From contig DATGMF010000041.1 of NCBI GenBank assembly GCA_035293765.1, forward strand, positions 58,196 to 122,195: a stretch of 64,000 nucleotides of DNA. Direction: 5' to 3'. The notes beneath the pieces were generated by a model. The model was not told the origin of the DNA and searched no databases. It saw only the letters and a program-made list of their open reading frames with translations. This DNA is from DASRHT01 sp035293765. GTDB taxonomy: Bacteria; Chloroflexota; Ktedonobacteria; Ktedonobacterales; Ktedonobacteraceae. Shown one piece after another: positions 1 to 9,349 of the stretch (positions within the stretch are counted from its first letter, which is position 1; every line of letters starts with the position of its first letter). A program made the translations under genes and the position numbers.

Positions 1-29
1 TTGACTTTTGTTGGCTCTCCCTCTATACT
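1..29 (+). promoter_or_regulatory. Sigma-70 type promoter for the HTH gene at 83
   Basis: TTGACT at 1-6 and TATACT at 24-29 are separated by exactly 17 bases. It lies 53 bases upstream of the small HTH gene. The small HTH gene at the other end of the window (62065-62253) has the same arrangement, TTGACT-17-TATAAT. Confidence 0.7.
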
Positions 30-82
30 TACAGCAAGCGACGACAGCACCCAACTCCAAGTGAATGCGAGGATAGATATGT

Positions 83-283
83 ATGCCAACGGAATATTTA
101 ACAGTTGAACAGATCGCGAAAGAACTCAGCCTCAGCGAGGAGACCATTCTCCGGTGGATTAGAAGAAAAGAGTTAAAAGCATATAAATTAGGAAAAACGT
201 ATCGTGTGCAAAGAAAAGACTATCAAGACTTCCTTGATCAAAGGTACACGGGAAAGCTAGGTGAAGAGGATGACGATAGTTAA
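83..283 (+). CDS. Small excisionase-type helix-turn-helix DNA-binding protein
   Basis: A 66-residue protein made almost entirely of one MerR/excisionase-like HTH (HTH_17 type). The segment LTVEQIAKELSLSEETILRW forms the helices at residues 6-25, followed by a basic wing (RRKELKAYKLGKTYRV) and an acidic tail. Such proteins act as recombination directionality factors or as small repressors. GAGGA at 69-73 gives a 9-base spacing to the ATG. A relative at 62065-62253 shares the LTVEQIA start and the R(I/V)xRxDYxDFL end. No integrase is seen beside it, so a role in excision is unproven; it lies 8 bases from the end of an IS200-type transposase gene on the other strand. Confidence 0.8.
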   Translation: MPTEYLTVEQIAKELSLSEETILRWIRRKELKAYKLGKTYRVQRKDYQDFLDQRYTGKLGEEDDDS

Positions 284-291
284 TACCCCTT

Positions 292-693
292 TCACTGTTC
301 ATCCTGCCCCAATGCGATATATTTCAACACGAGATCTCTGCTCATATCCCCAACGCTTCCCACGTCATACGAACGAGACCAGAACGCGCCGCCCCAAAGC
401 TGTTTCCTGACGTTGGAGAACTGCTGAAACACTTTCCGAGCGGTTGCACCTTTCAATTGATGAGCAATGGCAGAAGGGGCTATTGATGGGGGAGCAGAGA
501 GAAATACATGGATATGGTCAGGCTGAACGTTCAAGGCTCCAATGGTCCAGGTCTTCTCGGTGCAGAGGCGGCGTATCTCTTGCTCAACAACTGTCGCCAG
601 CTCCCTAACAAGAACCTTCTTGCGGTATTTTGAACACCAGATAAAGTGATAGCCGAGTTTATACGTGACGTGTTTGGTGTGTTGTACATCCAG
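292..693 (-). CDS. IS200/IS605-family Y1 transposase (TnpA-like), start codon unclear
   Basis: The frame reads about 133 residues, the usual size of IS200 TnpA. It contains YHFIWCSKYRKKVL near the N terminus, the HUH metal motif in DHIHVFL, the FWSRSY block and a C-terminal KYIALGQ holding the likely catalytic tyrosine. TnpA enzymes cut and rejoin single-stranded DNA at subterminal hairpins. No ATG, GTG or TTG lies in frame before the conserved N terminus after the upstream stop. The best start is CTG at 693; an internal TTG at 534 would remove the first conserved block. Either a CTG start is used or the original start has mutated, so the copy may be inactive. A hairpin lies at 741-787. Confidence 0.75.
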   Translation of the reverse strand: MDVQHTKHVTYKLGYHFIWCSKYRKKVLVRELATVVEQEIRRLCTEKTWTIGALNVQPDHIHVFLSAPPSIAPSAIAHQLKGATARKVFQQFSNVRKQLWGGAFWSRSYDVGSVGDMSRDLVLKYIALGQDEQ

Positions 694-740
694 ATACGCC
701 AGTGTAACATCTGTTCTAACGCTTGTAAAGACCCTGGAAA

Positions 741-787
741 GGCGGCGCTTCCTCCCCTACTTGAAAGATAGGGGTATCTGCGCCGCC
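741..787. repeat. Stem-loop upstream of tnpA, possible IS200 subterminal hairpin
   Basis: GGCGGCGC (741-748) pairs with GCGCCGCC (780-787), and inside it CCCCTA (754-759) pairs with TAGGGG (769-774). The structure lies just 5' of the transposase gene, where IS200-type elements carry their left-end or leader hairpin. AGGGGTAT at 770-777 is matched in inverted form by ATACCCCT at 284-291, next to the transposase stop codon. Confidence 0.55.
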
Positions 788-1061
788 GATGTCATGAACG
801 TGTTAAGTAGTATATCTTGCTTTTATTAGCTCTGACAACTGCAACCTGCGCGGCAAATCTCGCCGAAGAGTCTAACTTATATTACTATAAAGATTGCCAT
901 ACGAAAATCTTACATGTTAAAATGGTTAAAGCGAAGTCAGGTTCGATATATCTGTAAAGTCTTTTCAGGTATGTCTTGCAGAGTTTGGGTACCGTTTAGC
1001 AGGCTTTTTCAGGTCGGCAGCGTAGTACCACATTTTTTGAAATGCAATCAGAATAGAGGGC
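788..1061. other. Intergenic stretch without a recognisable gene
   Basis: With the hairpin region this makes about 370 bases without a gene between the transposase frame and the histidine kinase. It is AT-rich around 820-910. A short open frame at 914-1111 shows no recognisable domain and overlaps the kinase start. No clear promoter was identified. Confidence 0.4.
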
Positions 1062-1070
1062 TTGAGTCAT

Positions 1071-2249
1071 TTGAGTGCTTATTCGCAACGCCTGGTAGCG
1101 CTACCTTATAAAATACGGCTCAGTATTATTATACTTTGCTGGTTGCCTGCTGCATTCCTCTTTTCGCCCGAGAGATCGATTTTTGGTACCCTTTTTGGCC
1201 TATCAACGGCTCTGGCTGCCTGGATGTTCAAATACCGGGGGGGCTTACTCTGCGTCGCCGTTACTCTGCTGTATATCATGATCACCGACACCATTGCCAC
1301 GGGGACGTTGTTATGGGGGCGTCATCTGGTTATAGATTTTGTGCTGGGCTCTTTAGCAATGACTTTCGCGACTCTCCTCATTGGCTATCTGCGCAGCCTG
1401 CTCGACGCTGCGCTTGCAGGCAAAGAGCAGGCGGGCCGGGCGCTTGAGCAGCAACGGCAGCTTAATAATTTGAAGGACCAGTTTCTTCTCAACGTGAGTC
1501 ATGAGTTGCGCACACCGCTCACGGAGGTGCAGGGCTATCTCGAATTGCTGAAAGATCACAGTGGAAAGCTGGAGCCGGAGATGCAAAAAACGTTTGTGGA
1601 GAACGCGGTGCGTGGCTGTGAGGAATTGCAGACGCTGATCGCTAATGTGCTGGATGCAATGTATTTCGATGAGCAGACCGGCAAACGCACGTTAGTAGCG
1701 CAACGTGAGCCGTTACAGGTCTTGACGGTTGTGCGTGAGATGCTCAAGGGGTTTGAGCAGCAGTTGCACGGGCGAACGGTGGAGCTGGATATTCCTGAAA
1801 CGTTGAAGGTATGGGCCGGTCGGCTTCATATGCGCCAGATTCTCTACAATTTGCTTTCCAATGCTTTAAAGTACTCGCCCGAAGAGAGCCCGGTTTGTAT
1901 TCAAGCAAAACTCTGGAATAACCAACCGCTGAATGGCGTGAAGTTAGTACGCCAGGTGTGTATTTGCATTAAAGATGTGGGTCCTGGGATTCCGCAAGAT
2001 GAGATGTCCCACCTTTTTGGGCGTTTCGTGCGTCTCGAACGCGATATTTCTGGACCGGTCCGCGGCAGTGGCCTGGGCCTCTATATTTGTAAGCAGCTGG
2101 TGGAAGGGATGGGCGGGACCATCTGGGCGGAAAGTTCAGGGATACCCGGAGAAGGCAGCCGCTTTTGCTTTACTCTCCCTGCGGTGCCATCTACGACACA
2201 GCTTTACCCGAAAAGCGAGAGTATCGTTCCCTCCGAAGCTCACGGCTAA
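1071..2249 (+). CDS. Membrane sensor histidine kinase
   Basis: About 392 residues. Four hydrophobic segments fill roughly residues 14-105, with no large extracellular domain. A short helical linker leads to the dimerisation/phosphoacceptor helix NVSHELRTPL with His144. The HATPase part shows the N box (NLLSNALKYS), G1 (DVGPGIP), F box (FGRFVRLER) and G2 (GSGLGLYICK). It should autophosphorylate on His144 and pass phosphate to a response regulator, but none is nearby. Two TTG codons compete as start, at 1062 and 1071; AGAGGG at 1055-1060 is correctly spaced only for 1071. The membrane part resembles no sensor domain I can name, so the signal is unknown. Confidence 0.85.
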   Translation: MSAYSQRLVALPYKIRLSIIILCWLPAAFLFSPERSIFGTLFGLSTALAAWMFKYRGGLLCVAVTLLYIMITDTIATGTLLWGRHLVIDFVLGSLAMTFATLLIGYLRSLLDAALAGKEQAGRALEQQRQLNNLKDQFLLNVSHELRTPLTEVQGYLELLKDHSGKLEPEMQKTFVENAVRGCEELQTLIANVLDAMYFDEQTGKRTLVAQREPLQVLTVVREMLKGFEQQLHGRTVELDIPETLKVWAGRLHMRQILYNLLSNALKYSPEESPVCIQAKLWNNQPLNGVKLVRQVCICIKDVGPGIPQDEMSHLFGRFVRLERDISGPVRGSGLGLYICKQLVEGMGGTIWAESSGIPGEGSRFCFTLPAVPSTTQLYPKSESIVPSEAHG

Positions 2250-2276
2250 TCGGCTTATTATTCTCGCTCCCAAAAT

Positions 2277-4115
2277 TTAAGGGATGGCAAGCTGCACTTT
2301 TGTAGCGACGAAGCTTGCGTCAGGTCCTGCAACATACAGCCCCATTCTCCCCGCTGCATAAGCCGCGTCGGTGAGGGTTGGCGCTCCCTTGATCTGGATC
2401 GCCTGCCCATTAATGCTGAAGGTGAACGTATGCCCTCTTACCACAACCTGTAACGTGTTGCTTTGATGCAGTCCGGTATGGATCGCTGATGATTGACCGG
2501 ACCACTGATTAAACAGGTCTGCGTTTAACTGACCGTCGTCATAGCGCAGCACGCCGTAATTACCGGAGCTGGTGATGATAAAGGCATAGCACGATTTCAC
2601 CTGCTGATCGCCGCTATACGTGAGAGAAAAAGCCAGCCCGTAAGTGATATTAGTACTCCCTGCGCTCTGCATCATTTGCGCCATCAACGTGTAGTTCGCG
2701 GGCAGCGCACCAACTCCGGCTGGATAAGGGAAATAAGGAACGTCATTGCCGCCAGTGGTGAGCGTGTACTGGTTATCACCAATAATGGCGGTCAGGCCAT
2801 GAAAAGTTCCCTCTGTCCAGTGCCGGTCGTGCGTCTGGAAATTATCTGTAAATGGTTGCGCCGGAGCTGCTGGCTGGTTAAGCGTTGTGGTATTGCTAAA
2901 AAAGGGCGAATTTCTAACCAGCAAAAATGCGATGAGCAGGAGAGCGACGATTGCCAGCGTCACTCCTGTCTGTAACCAGGTCGAACGAGCGCGGCGTTTC
3001 CTGGGCGATGGTATGCTGATCCCTCTCCCGGTACTGATGGAGGTTTTTTGATGCTCAACCGGCACGTTGATCTGCGAGGTGTTGGGGGCATAAGCTGAGG
3101 AAGTAGTCCCGTAGGGAGATGGGAGCGGCGAAGAGCGGTCCTGAGGATATTCTCCTGGGAGCCGCCCATAGGTGGCGTACTGATCTAAGGGCAGCATGGC
3201 CGATAGATTGGTGGAGGGCGTAATGGCCGCCTCTAAAGCCTGGGCCATCTCTTCCGCCGTCTGAAAGCGGGCGGCGGGCGCTTTCGCCAGAGCTCTGGCG
3301 GTGATGCGCGCCAACGCTTCCGGGACGGAGGGATTAACCTCGCGGATCGGTCTGGGTGGGGTGTGGACATGCTGGTACAGCAGCCCGACCAGGGTGGTGG
3401 ATTGAAATGGCACGCGTCCGCTGAGCATCTGATAGAGCACGACGCCCAGCGCGTATACATCGGTACGCGCATCGACCGGCCCTTTGTTGATCTGCTCAGG
3501 AGCCATGTAGTCGGCGGTCCCCACAATCTGATCGGCGCTGGTGAGCTGGGGATTGGCGGGCATACTGCCACCGGAGAAATCCGTCCAGGTGGTCTCCTGG
3601 CTGGCATCGAAAAGTTTCGCGATGCCGAAATCCGACAGGAGCAGGTGATTGGGATCGCTAGCGGAAACCAGCATATTCTGCGGTTTGATATCGCGATGGA
3701 CGATGCCGCGCTGGTGGGCGTGATGCAGCGCCCGCGCCATCTGGAGCGTATAGTGAGCGGCGCGTCTGGGATCAAGTGGCTGCTCGTTAAGGAGCTGATC
3801 GCGCAACGTCCCGCCGCCAACGTATTGCATCACTAGATACGTGAGATTATCGATCTCCCCGAAGTCATAGACCGCCACGATATTGTTATGTTCCAGGCTG
3901 GCAATGAGCTGCGCCTCGCGCTCAAAGCGCGCCTGGAAATCGGCGTGATCATCGCTATGCCTGTGCGTGGCGATAACTTTGATGGCGACATCGCGGCGCA
4001 GTCGAGCATGGTAAGCTTTATAAACGCGTGCCATGCCACCTTCGCCCAGCCGTGACTGGATCAGGTACGCGCCCAGTTGTTTCCCGATAAATGGATCGCG
4101 CTGTACATTACTCAT
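2277..4115 (-). CDS. Transmembrane Ser/Thr protein kinase with C-terminal extracytoplasmic domain
   Basis: 612 residues from the preferred ATG at 4115. A complete Hanks-type kinase domain spans residues 12-295: glycine loop LGEGGMARVY, Lys46, HRDIKPQN (Asp142), DFG at 162-164 and APEQ near 206. A Pro/Ser-rich juxtamembrane stretch, one membrane segment (about 380-400) and an outside domain of about 190 residues follow. That domain has a beta-sandwich-like pattern (DNFQTHDRHWTEG onward) that could bind a ligand. The ATG overlaps the stop of the upstream zinc-ribbon gene as ATGA (4112-4115), so the two are probably translationally coupled. A longer start at 4130 is possible but lies inside the upstream gene. 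Confidence 0.9.
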   Translation of the reverse strand: MSNVQRDPFIGKQLGAYLIQSRLGEGGMARVYKAYHARLRRDVAIKVIATHRHSDDHADFQARFEREAQLIASLEHNNIVAVYDFGEIDNLTYLVMQYVGGGTLRDQLLNEQPLDPRRAAHYTLQMARALHHAHQRGIVHRDIKPQNMLVSASDPNHLLLSDFGIAKLFDASQETTWTDFSGGSMPANPQLTSADQIVGTADYMAPEQINKGPVDARTDVYALGVVLYQMLSGRVPFQSTTLVGLLYQHVHTPPRPIREVNPSVPEALARITARALAKAPAARFQTAEEMAQALEAAITPSTNLSAMLPLDQYATYGRLPGEYPQDRSSPLPSPYGTTSSAYAPNTSQINVPVEHQKTSISTGRGISIPSPRKRRARSTWLQTGVTLAIVALLLIAFLLVRNSPFFSNTTTLNQPAAPAQPFTDNFQTHDRHWTEGTFHGLTAIIGDNQYTLTTGGNDVPYFPYPAGVGALPANYTLMAQMMQSAGSTNITYGLAFSLTYSGDQQVKSCYAFIITSSGNYGVLRYDDGQLNADLFNQWSGQSSAIHTGLHQSNTLQVVVRGHTFTFSINGQAIQIKGAPTLTDAAYAAGRMGLYVAGPDASFVATKVQLAIP

Positions 4116-6202
4116 CCTATTATCCCGCAAGTAACAGGTACGCTAACAGTGTTGGCTGGCCCTGTAAAAGCGAGCGGTGGCACAGCAGGCAAATTGCAGG
4201 TGTTGAAGGATATCGTCACTGTCACCGTCACAGACTTGCCTGGCGCAATGCTGCCACTGGCAGGGCTGAAGGTGGTGCCTGCATCGCTACTGGCCGCTGT
4301 CCAATTCAAGTTTAATTGAGCACTGGAGTTACTTAACGTTACAGTACATATATAAACAGCACGGCCAATCTGGCACATGGTGGAATCGCCAGTGTTAATG
4401 CTGCTTGGCGTGACGGTTAATATCGGCTGAGATACGACCGTAAGGGTGACGGCAACGGTCGCCTGAGCCGAGCTGCTGGTGAAAACGATGGTTCCTTGAT
4501 AGGTACCGGGCGGTAACTTTAGCTCCACGTTCGAGGCCGTAACGGTAACAGTTTGCGCGGAGCCATTAGTGAGTCTGCCGGCGCTGGGATTGATGCTCAG
4601 CCAGGCGGCTCCGGTATCTGTGGTAACCGTGGATGACCAGGGACCCGTGATGCCACAATTGTTCAAAGAGAGAGTCTGAGAGGTGGGATCGCTTTTGCCC
4701 GCAATGCCGCTAAAGCTGAGCGAACTGGGGGTTGCGGCGATACATGCAGACTGAACGATAAATGTGACGTTCAGTGTTACCTTGTTACTACTGCCATTGA
4801 ATGTGACAGTAGAGGTATAGTTACCTGCGGCCATTCCTCCAGGCAGCGCGCTAATAGCGATTTGCTGTGAGCCAGGGGCCTGAATTTGCCCAGAACCAGG
4901 GGTAATTTGTAGCCAGGGAGCCTGATTAGGATCCCATGTTGCCGTCCACGGCACGAGATCGGAACCCACCGCGCTAAGCGTGACCTGGGTTGTGGCGGCC
5001 TGAGTCGAGCCGGTGCTCACCGGTCCAAGCACGACTGCCCCCGGGCTGATGCCGTTTAATCCTGATGTGCCTGGAGTTATACCCACCGTTGGCGAAGGCG
5101 TGGGTGAGGCCGTTGGCGTAGCCGTGGGTGTGGGGGGCGTATCTGTCGGCGTTGGGGTTGGCGTCTGGCCGTTCGATGAAACCTGGAAGGTAAAGGAGGC
5201 TCCACGCGGGCTGAAATCTTCTGAAGCTCGCAGCGTATGCGCACCTATGCTCCAGTCTTGCCCTACCTGAATAGTCGCGTCGAATGTGCCATTGCCGCCA
5301 ACGGTAATCGTATGATCCGCCGCTGGTAGCTGTTTGAGCCGTCCAACCTGCATCAGCAGCCCTGTACTTTGATGGCTATGCTGAACGTACGAGCCCGGGG
5401 TGAACTGCGGCGGAGCGTGGAACGCAGATGGCGATAGATGGATTGAGCCGTCGAGCGTAAATGATACCGTGTCACCGGGGAGGAAGCTTTGACCATGCAC
5501 ATGCAATGAGCCACCGGGGGCAACAGTAGCAGTGCCGGTGAGGGTGGGAGCGAAAACAGTCATGCCTGCACCGAAAATGCTGGCAAGCAAGAGCAGCGGC
5601 AGTACGACGACAATCAGCCAGGTAATACAGCCGGGAGGCACGGGTTGCTGCGATCCTGGAGGCGACGATGGACCCGATGAGGTCGGTGGTACATAGGGAG
5701 GCGGTGTAGATGGTGGAGGCAGGATGAGAGGAGGAGCAGAAACGACCGGCAGTGCTCCCGGTATCCCGGAACCTGGCATGTTTGATACGGGAGGAGGAGT
5801 GTTACCGAAGTGAGGCGTGCCCTGTCCTGAGAGCGCGCCGCCGAAGTGAGGTGTCCCCTGCGCAGTCGGTACGTTGCCCGGAAACTGTCCCCCTATAGCT
5901 TCTCCGGCCAGAGGGAACGCAAAGTCGAGCAGAGCCGCGCGCCGTCGCTTTTCTTCATCTTCGTCTTCTTCTGAGATAGGATGCTCTATAGTTGCGTAGT
6001 CTGACACCGGCGTCGTTCCCTTTGGCTCAGGAAGGGAGCTCAAGCTCACTGTGTCGATACTTGTAATCTCCTCAGCAGGAGCCAGGCGCACCGCCTTTAT
6101 CCCTGTCGGCGCACCCGCGATGTGGCTGGCCGATTTGCCGCAAGCTCCACAAAAGCCTGCGTGCTCGGGCAGCACTGACCCGCAAAATTCACACCGTTTC
6201 AT
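4112..6202 (-). CDS. Zinc-ribbon membrane protein with outside BACON-like Ig repeats
   Basis: 696 residues from the ATG at 6202, which has GGAGGAGG about ten bases upstream. Order of parts: zinc ribbon C4-C7/C18-C21; acidic segment (SEEDEDEEK); Pro/Gly-rich cytoplasmic linker with two GTPHFG repeats near 117-133; membrane segment 192-215; an Ig-like domain; a Thr-Pro linker; then three tandem BACON-like beta domains (LQITPGSG, LSINPSAG and FSPASG motifs). BACON domains usually bind carbohydrate or cell-wall material. It overlaps the kinase gene by four bases, which suggests that the outside domains of both proteins report on the envelope and that the zinc-ribbon protein is partner or substrate. 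That role is inferred. Confidence 0.8.
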   Translation of the reverse strand: MKRCEFCGSVLPEHAGFCGACGKSASHIAGAPTGIKAVRLAPAEEITSIDTVSLSSLPEPKGTTPVSDYATIEHPISEEDEDEEKRRRAALLDFAFPLAGEAIGGQFPGNVPTAQGTPHFGGALSGQGTPHFGNTPPPVSNMPGSGIPGALPVVSAPPLILPPPSTPPPYVPPTSSGPSSPPGSQQPVPPGCITWLIVVVLPLLLLASIFGAGMTVFAPTLTGTATVAPGGSLHVHGQSFLPGDTVSFTLDGSIHLSPSAFHAPPQFTPGSYVQHSHQSTGLLMQVGRLKQLPAADHTITVGGNGTFDATIQVGQDWSIGAHTLRASEDFSPRGASFTFQVSSNGQTPTPTPTDTPPTPTATPTASPTPSPTVGITPGTSGLNGISPGAVVLGPVSTGSTQAATTQVTLSAVGSDLVPWTATWDPNQAPWLQITPGSGQIQAPGSQQIAISALPGGMAAGNYTSTVTFNGSSNKVTLNVTFIVQSACIAATPSSLSFSGIAGKSDPTSQTLSLNNCGITGPWSSTVTTDTGAAWLSINPSAGRLTNGSAQTVTVTASNVELKLPPGTYQGTIVFTSSSAQATVAVTLTVVSQPILTVTPSSINTGDSTMCQIGRAVYICTVTLSNSSAQLNLNWTAASSDAGTTFSPASGSIAPGKSVTVTVTISFNTCNLPAVPPLAFTGPANTVSVPVTCGIIG

Positions 6203-6596
6203 ATCCAGATTCCTCCTCCACGAAGAGATTCTTCTGTTTAATATCAACGTACGAGATAGTTGAATGTATGTAAACCTCTATCTGCCCAGTACTTCAGTTT
6301 AGTCATACAAAATTGCGTACTTCATCTTATCATAAACACGTAATAGACGGGTTTTGTCCGCCTGTACATACTGTAGCAGATTTAGCACCGTCTGACTACG
6401 GTCAATATCACAATCAGAATGTGAGCATTTTCATAGAAGGGCAGCTACTAATAAAATGCGAGAAAGGGCCATCAACAGCTATGGATGTCGGTTAATTTTT
6501 TGGCGAGTGCAGGAAGAAATAAGTACTTATCCGTAACAAAAAAACACATTTATGCACATTATGCGGTAATATATTACAGGGGAGATAGCTAGTAAT
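6203..6596. other. Divergent intergenic region
   Basis: Nearly 400 bases between the zinc-ribbon gene (minus) and the transporter gene (plus). It is AT-rich and must hold two divergent promoters, but I cannot place -35/-10 pairs with confidence. A short frame at 6313-6495 has no domain, no ribosome site and an unlikely composition. Confidence 0.4.
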
Positions 6597-7766
6597 ATGC
6601 TACGTAGTGTGTCCGTATTGGGGGGACTTCTTCCACAATTTTTAAGAAGAGTTTATATCGGTATGCACATAGTTTCGCCGGATGTCCTGCTAGGTCTGAC
6701 CTCAAGCCTTGCTTTTGGCTTGCTTGATGTGCTGATTTCTTTCGCCTCTCGTTTCATCGGCATGGTGCTTTCGCTTGTGCTTGCACAGGCAATTTCTGCC
6801 AGCATTCTCTTGCTTGCTTTGATCGATGCATTTACATCTGGTTTAAGCATTCAGGCGTTGCCGATGCTTTTACTCGTTGGCGGTGGATTGGGAGCGATTA
6901 ATGCGTTTGCTAACCTGAGTCTCTATAAAGGGCTGGCGGTGGGACCAATTGCGCTGGTTTCACCAATTTCAGCGTCGTATGGATTGGTTACAACGAGTCT
7001 GGCTGTGCTGCTTTTTCATGAGATACTCTCGCCTCTACAAGGGATTGCTATCTCCCTTGTGCTTGCTGGCATCTTCCTTTCTGCAGTTGATAGCAATCGT
7101 GCTACAGCTACATGCCCGTTACAGCCATATCGCCGCTTTGTTTCACTGTTGCTGCCAGCGGGAGGGGCGCTGGCGGCTGGAATAGTTGTCTTTATGGGCC
7201 TCTCCTGGATGAGGGTGACGCGCTGGCTGGTTCTGCCAACAAGTCTTTTTGTAACAACCTGCGCTATCACCTTTCTTGGATTGGTATTGCTCCCCATCTC
7301 TGGCGCTTCAATAAAACAGTGGTGGGCGCTTAACAAATGGAAGTATAGGGGGATAGTGTACGCCCTGGGCTCCACGGTCGGCTTTGGCCTGGAGTTCTTT
7401 GGCAACAGTCTGGTGACCGAACAACTGGGACCGGTGCAGCCACTGCTCTGGTCGCGGTTGTGCTCTCTCTTTATTTTACTTATCTACGCTTTTTGTAAGC
7501 AAGTACGCGGATGGCGTGACATCAAACTGCAGTATCTTGGTGTGATTGCCTTGATCGGTCTGCTCGATACGCTGGGCATGTTCTGGTACAACCTCGGCAC
7601 AAGCCTGGGGGCCACAAGTATCGTCGCCACTCTCTCTTCTACCTACATGCTTCTACCTATGCTGGTGGGAGTTTTTTTGTACCGTGAGCGTCTGGCTCCT
7701 ATTCAATGGTCCGGGGTGGCTTCCCTGGTGGTCGGCGTTATCATTCTTTCTATTGGTGGAAAATGA
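6597..7766 (+). CDS. EamA/DMT-family transporter
   Basis: 389 residues, almost wholly hydrophobic, with about ten predicted membrane helices arranged as two EamA repeats (roughly residues 30-155 and 200-388). The typical glycine-rich helix ends are visible (GPIALVSPISASYGLV; GATSIVATLSSTYMLLPML), as are the LxxGIFL and VVGVIIL endings of the two repeats. Members export amino acids, nucleosides or drugs; the substrate cannot be read from sequence. GGGGAG at about 6580-6585 supports the ATG. The first 30 residues look non-conserved, and an ATG at 6663 is an alternative start. It is probably transcribed alone. Confidence 0.85.
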   Translation: MLRSVSVLGGLLPQFLRRVYIGMHIVSPDVLLGLTSSLAFGLLDVLISFASRFIGMVLSLVLAQAISASILLLALIDAFTSGLSIQALPMLLLVGGGLGAINAFANLSLYKGLAVGPIALVSPISASYGLVTTSLAVLLFHEILSPLQGIAISLVLAGIFLSAVDSNRATATCPLQPYRRFVSLLLPAGGALAAGIVVFMGLSWMRVTRWLVLPTSLFVTTCAITFLGLVLLPISGASIKQWWALNKWKYRGIVYALGSTVGFGLEFFGNSLVTEQLGPVQPLLWSRLCSLFILLIYAFCKQVRGWRDIKLQYLGVIALIGLLDTLGMFWYNLGTSLGATSIVATLSSTYMLLPMLVGVFLYRERLAPIQWSGVASLVVGVIILSIGGK

Positions 7767-7870
7767 GAGATAGTAGACTTTTCAAGCAATGCAGCGCAAT
7801 CTCGATGCGTCGGCCTGGAGGTTTCAGGTAGGATGCTTTGCGGTCAATCTATTATTTTGAGGAGGTCGAT

Positions 7871-9331
7871 ATGCGCTCTGTGTCACGAACTCTCATCCCG
7901 CTGACGATGGGGGTGGGAGCGTTGATGGTGTTGATCGTTGTATTTCATCTCGGGGGGAGCTTTGCGGTCGTCGTGGGGCAGTTCTCACCCGTTGTCGGGG
8001 CCTTTCTCGGTGGCAGTCTCGTCCTGTTAAGCACAGCTAACAGGGTGGCGCAGTCAACGAAAGAACGGACATTTAGAATCGAGCAAACGTCATGGTTGCT
8101 CATTGGGGTTGCCATTATTGCGTGGGGCATGGGTGAAAGCATCTGGCGTTATTACGTCGCGACAGGGCAAAAGCCTTTCCCATCATTTGCTGATATCGGT
8201 TACTCTGCCTTCCCTCTCATTATGTTTGTCGGTCTGTTGCTCCAGCCGTCCTCAAACAAAAAGGGGCGGCAATTTGTCTTGTTGATGGATAGCCTGATTG
8301 CTATGGGCGCAATCCTGGCTATTGCCTGGTTTCTTTTGTTGGGCACGCTGGCCCAGAATCCAGGGGAGCCCGGCCTGGCAACTTTTCTGGGCCTCTACTA
8401 TCCCATCAGTGATACCGCTTTGTTGAGCTGCGTCTTCTTTTTACTCTTGCGTGGGCAGGACCAGGGAACCCAATCATGGGGCAGGCGCATCAGTCTCTTT
8501 TGCATCGGGATGGGGCTATGCTTCTTTGTCACCTCTGATTTTATTTTTAATATTCAGCAGAACGCAGGCACCTACATAGAGGCGACCTGGACCGATCTTG
8601 GCTGGCCCTTAGGGATGATGACGATTGGCATTGCCGCCAGTCTGCGCTCCTCTATCGGCTCCGCTATCCCGATCCGCATCCCGGCCCCTATGGAAGAATA
8701 TGCAAAGCGGCCTGATTGGAGCCCTTTTATTTTCTTACCTTATGTGATGGTGGGCTGGCTTTTCGCTGTCCTGGCCTATAATGTGCTATCGGTAGACAAA
8801 AATCAGCAAGCCATACGGCCCGTGCTGCTTTTCGCGACGCTCGGTGTGGTGGGGCTGATCGTGATCCGGCAGGTGGTGACGATGTGGGAGAATGTTCGCC
8901 TGATGCAACAACAGGTTGATGCTCTCCACCGTCTGGAGCAGGTCAATCGGCAGGTGGAAAATCAGGCTCAGCAGATTGCCGACCAGAATGCCGAGCTGGA
9001 ACGTGGCATTGAGCACCTTAAAGCTGTGCTGGCAAATCTGGCGAACGGCAACCTCCAGGCTCGCGCTTCGCTCACACGCGGCATTCTCTGGCCGCTTGCC
9101 GCTGGACTGAACATTATGGCTGAGCGTATCGGGCGCATTGTGCAGGATGTAATGTACGCTCAGCGTATGCGGCAGGCTTTGAAAGAGCTCAGTACGGCGA
9201 TTGAACAACGGCGCTATATCGTCCCCGAACGCTGGCACGAATTCCCTGAGGTCAGCCAGTTGCTTTCGGTGATTCAACGAGCTCAGCATAAAGAGAATAT
9301 TTCGAATGTGCCTGACCGTCGCTATGATTAA
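7871..9331 (+). CDS. Polytopic membrane protein with C-terminal coiled coil and HAMP-like segment
   Basis: 486 residues from the ATG at 7871, preceded by GAGGAGG. Eight or nine hydrophobic helices cover about residues 7-340. They are followed by a coiled coil rich in Gln and Glu (roughly 350-390) and a segment resembling a HAMP-like domain (LANLANGNLQARASLT, then PLAAGLNIMAERIG). No kinase, cyclase or methyl-accepting domain follows. It looks like a membrane sensor module without an enzymatic output, perhaps signalling through a partner. It has no operon neighbours: an inverted repeat follows at 9350-9402 and the next gene converges. Confidence 0.6.
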   Translation: MRSVSRTLIPLTMGVGALMVLIVVFHLGGSFAVVVGQFSPVVGAFLGGSLVLLSTANRVAQSTKERTFRIEQTSWLLIGVAIIAWGMGESIWRYYVATGQKPFPSFADIGYSAFPLIMFVGLLLQPSSNKKGRQFVLLMDSLIAMGAILAIAWFLLLGTLAQNPGEPGLATFLGLYYPISDTALLSCVFFLLLRGQDQGTQSWGRRISLFCIGMGLCFFVTSDFIFNIQQNAGTYIEATWTDLGWPLGMMTIGIAASLRSSIGSAIPIRIPAPMEEYAKRPDWSPFIFLPYVMVGWLFAVLAYNVLSVDKNQQAIRPVLLFATLGVVGLIVIRQVVTMWENVRLMQQQVDALHRLEQVNRQVENQAQQIADQNAELERGIEHLKAVLANLANGNLQARASLTRGILWPLAAGLNIMAERIGRIVQDVMYAQRMRQALKELSTAIEQRRYIVPERWHEFPEVSQLLSVIQRAQHKENISNVPDRRYD

Positions 9332-9349
9332 TGCCTTTCAGTTGTGTGC

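Noticed and set aside
914..1111. Small protein gene before the histidine kinase
   Set aside because: It overlaps the kinase start in another frame, lacks a ribosome site and has no recognisable domain.
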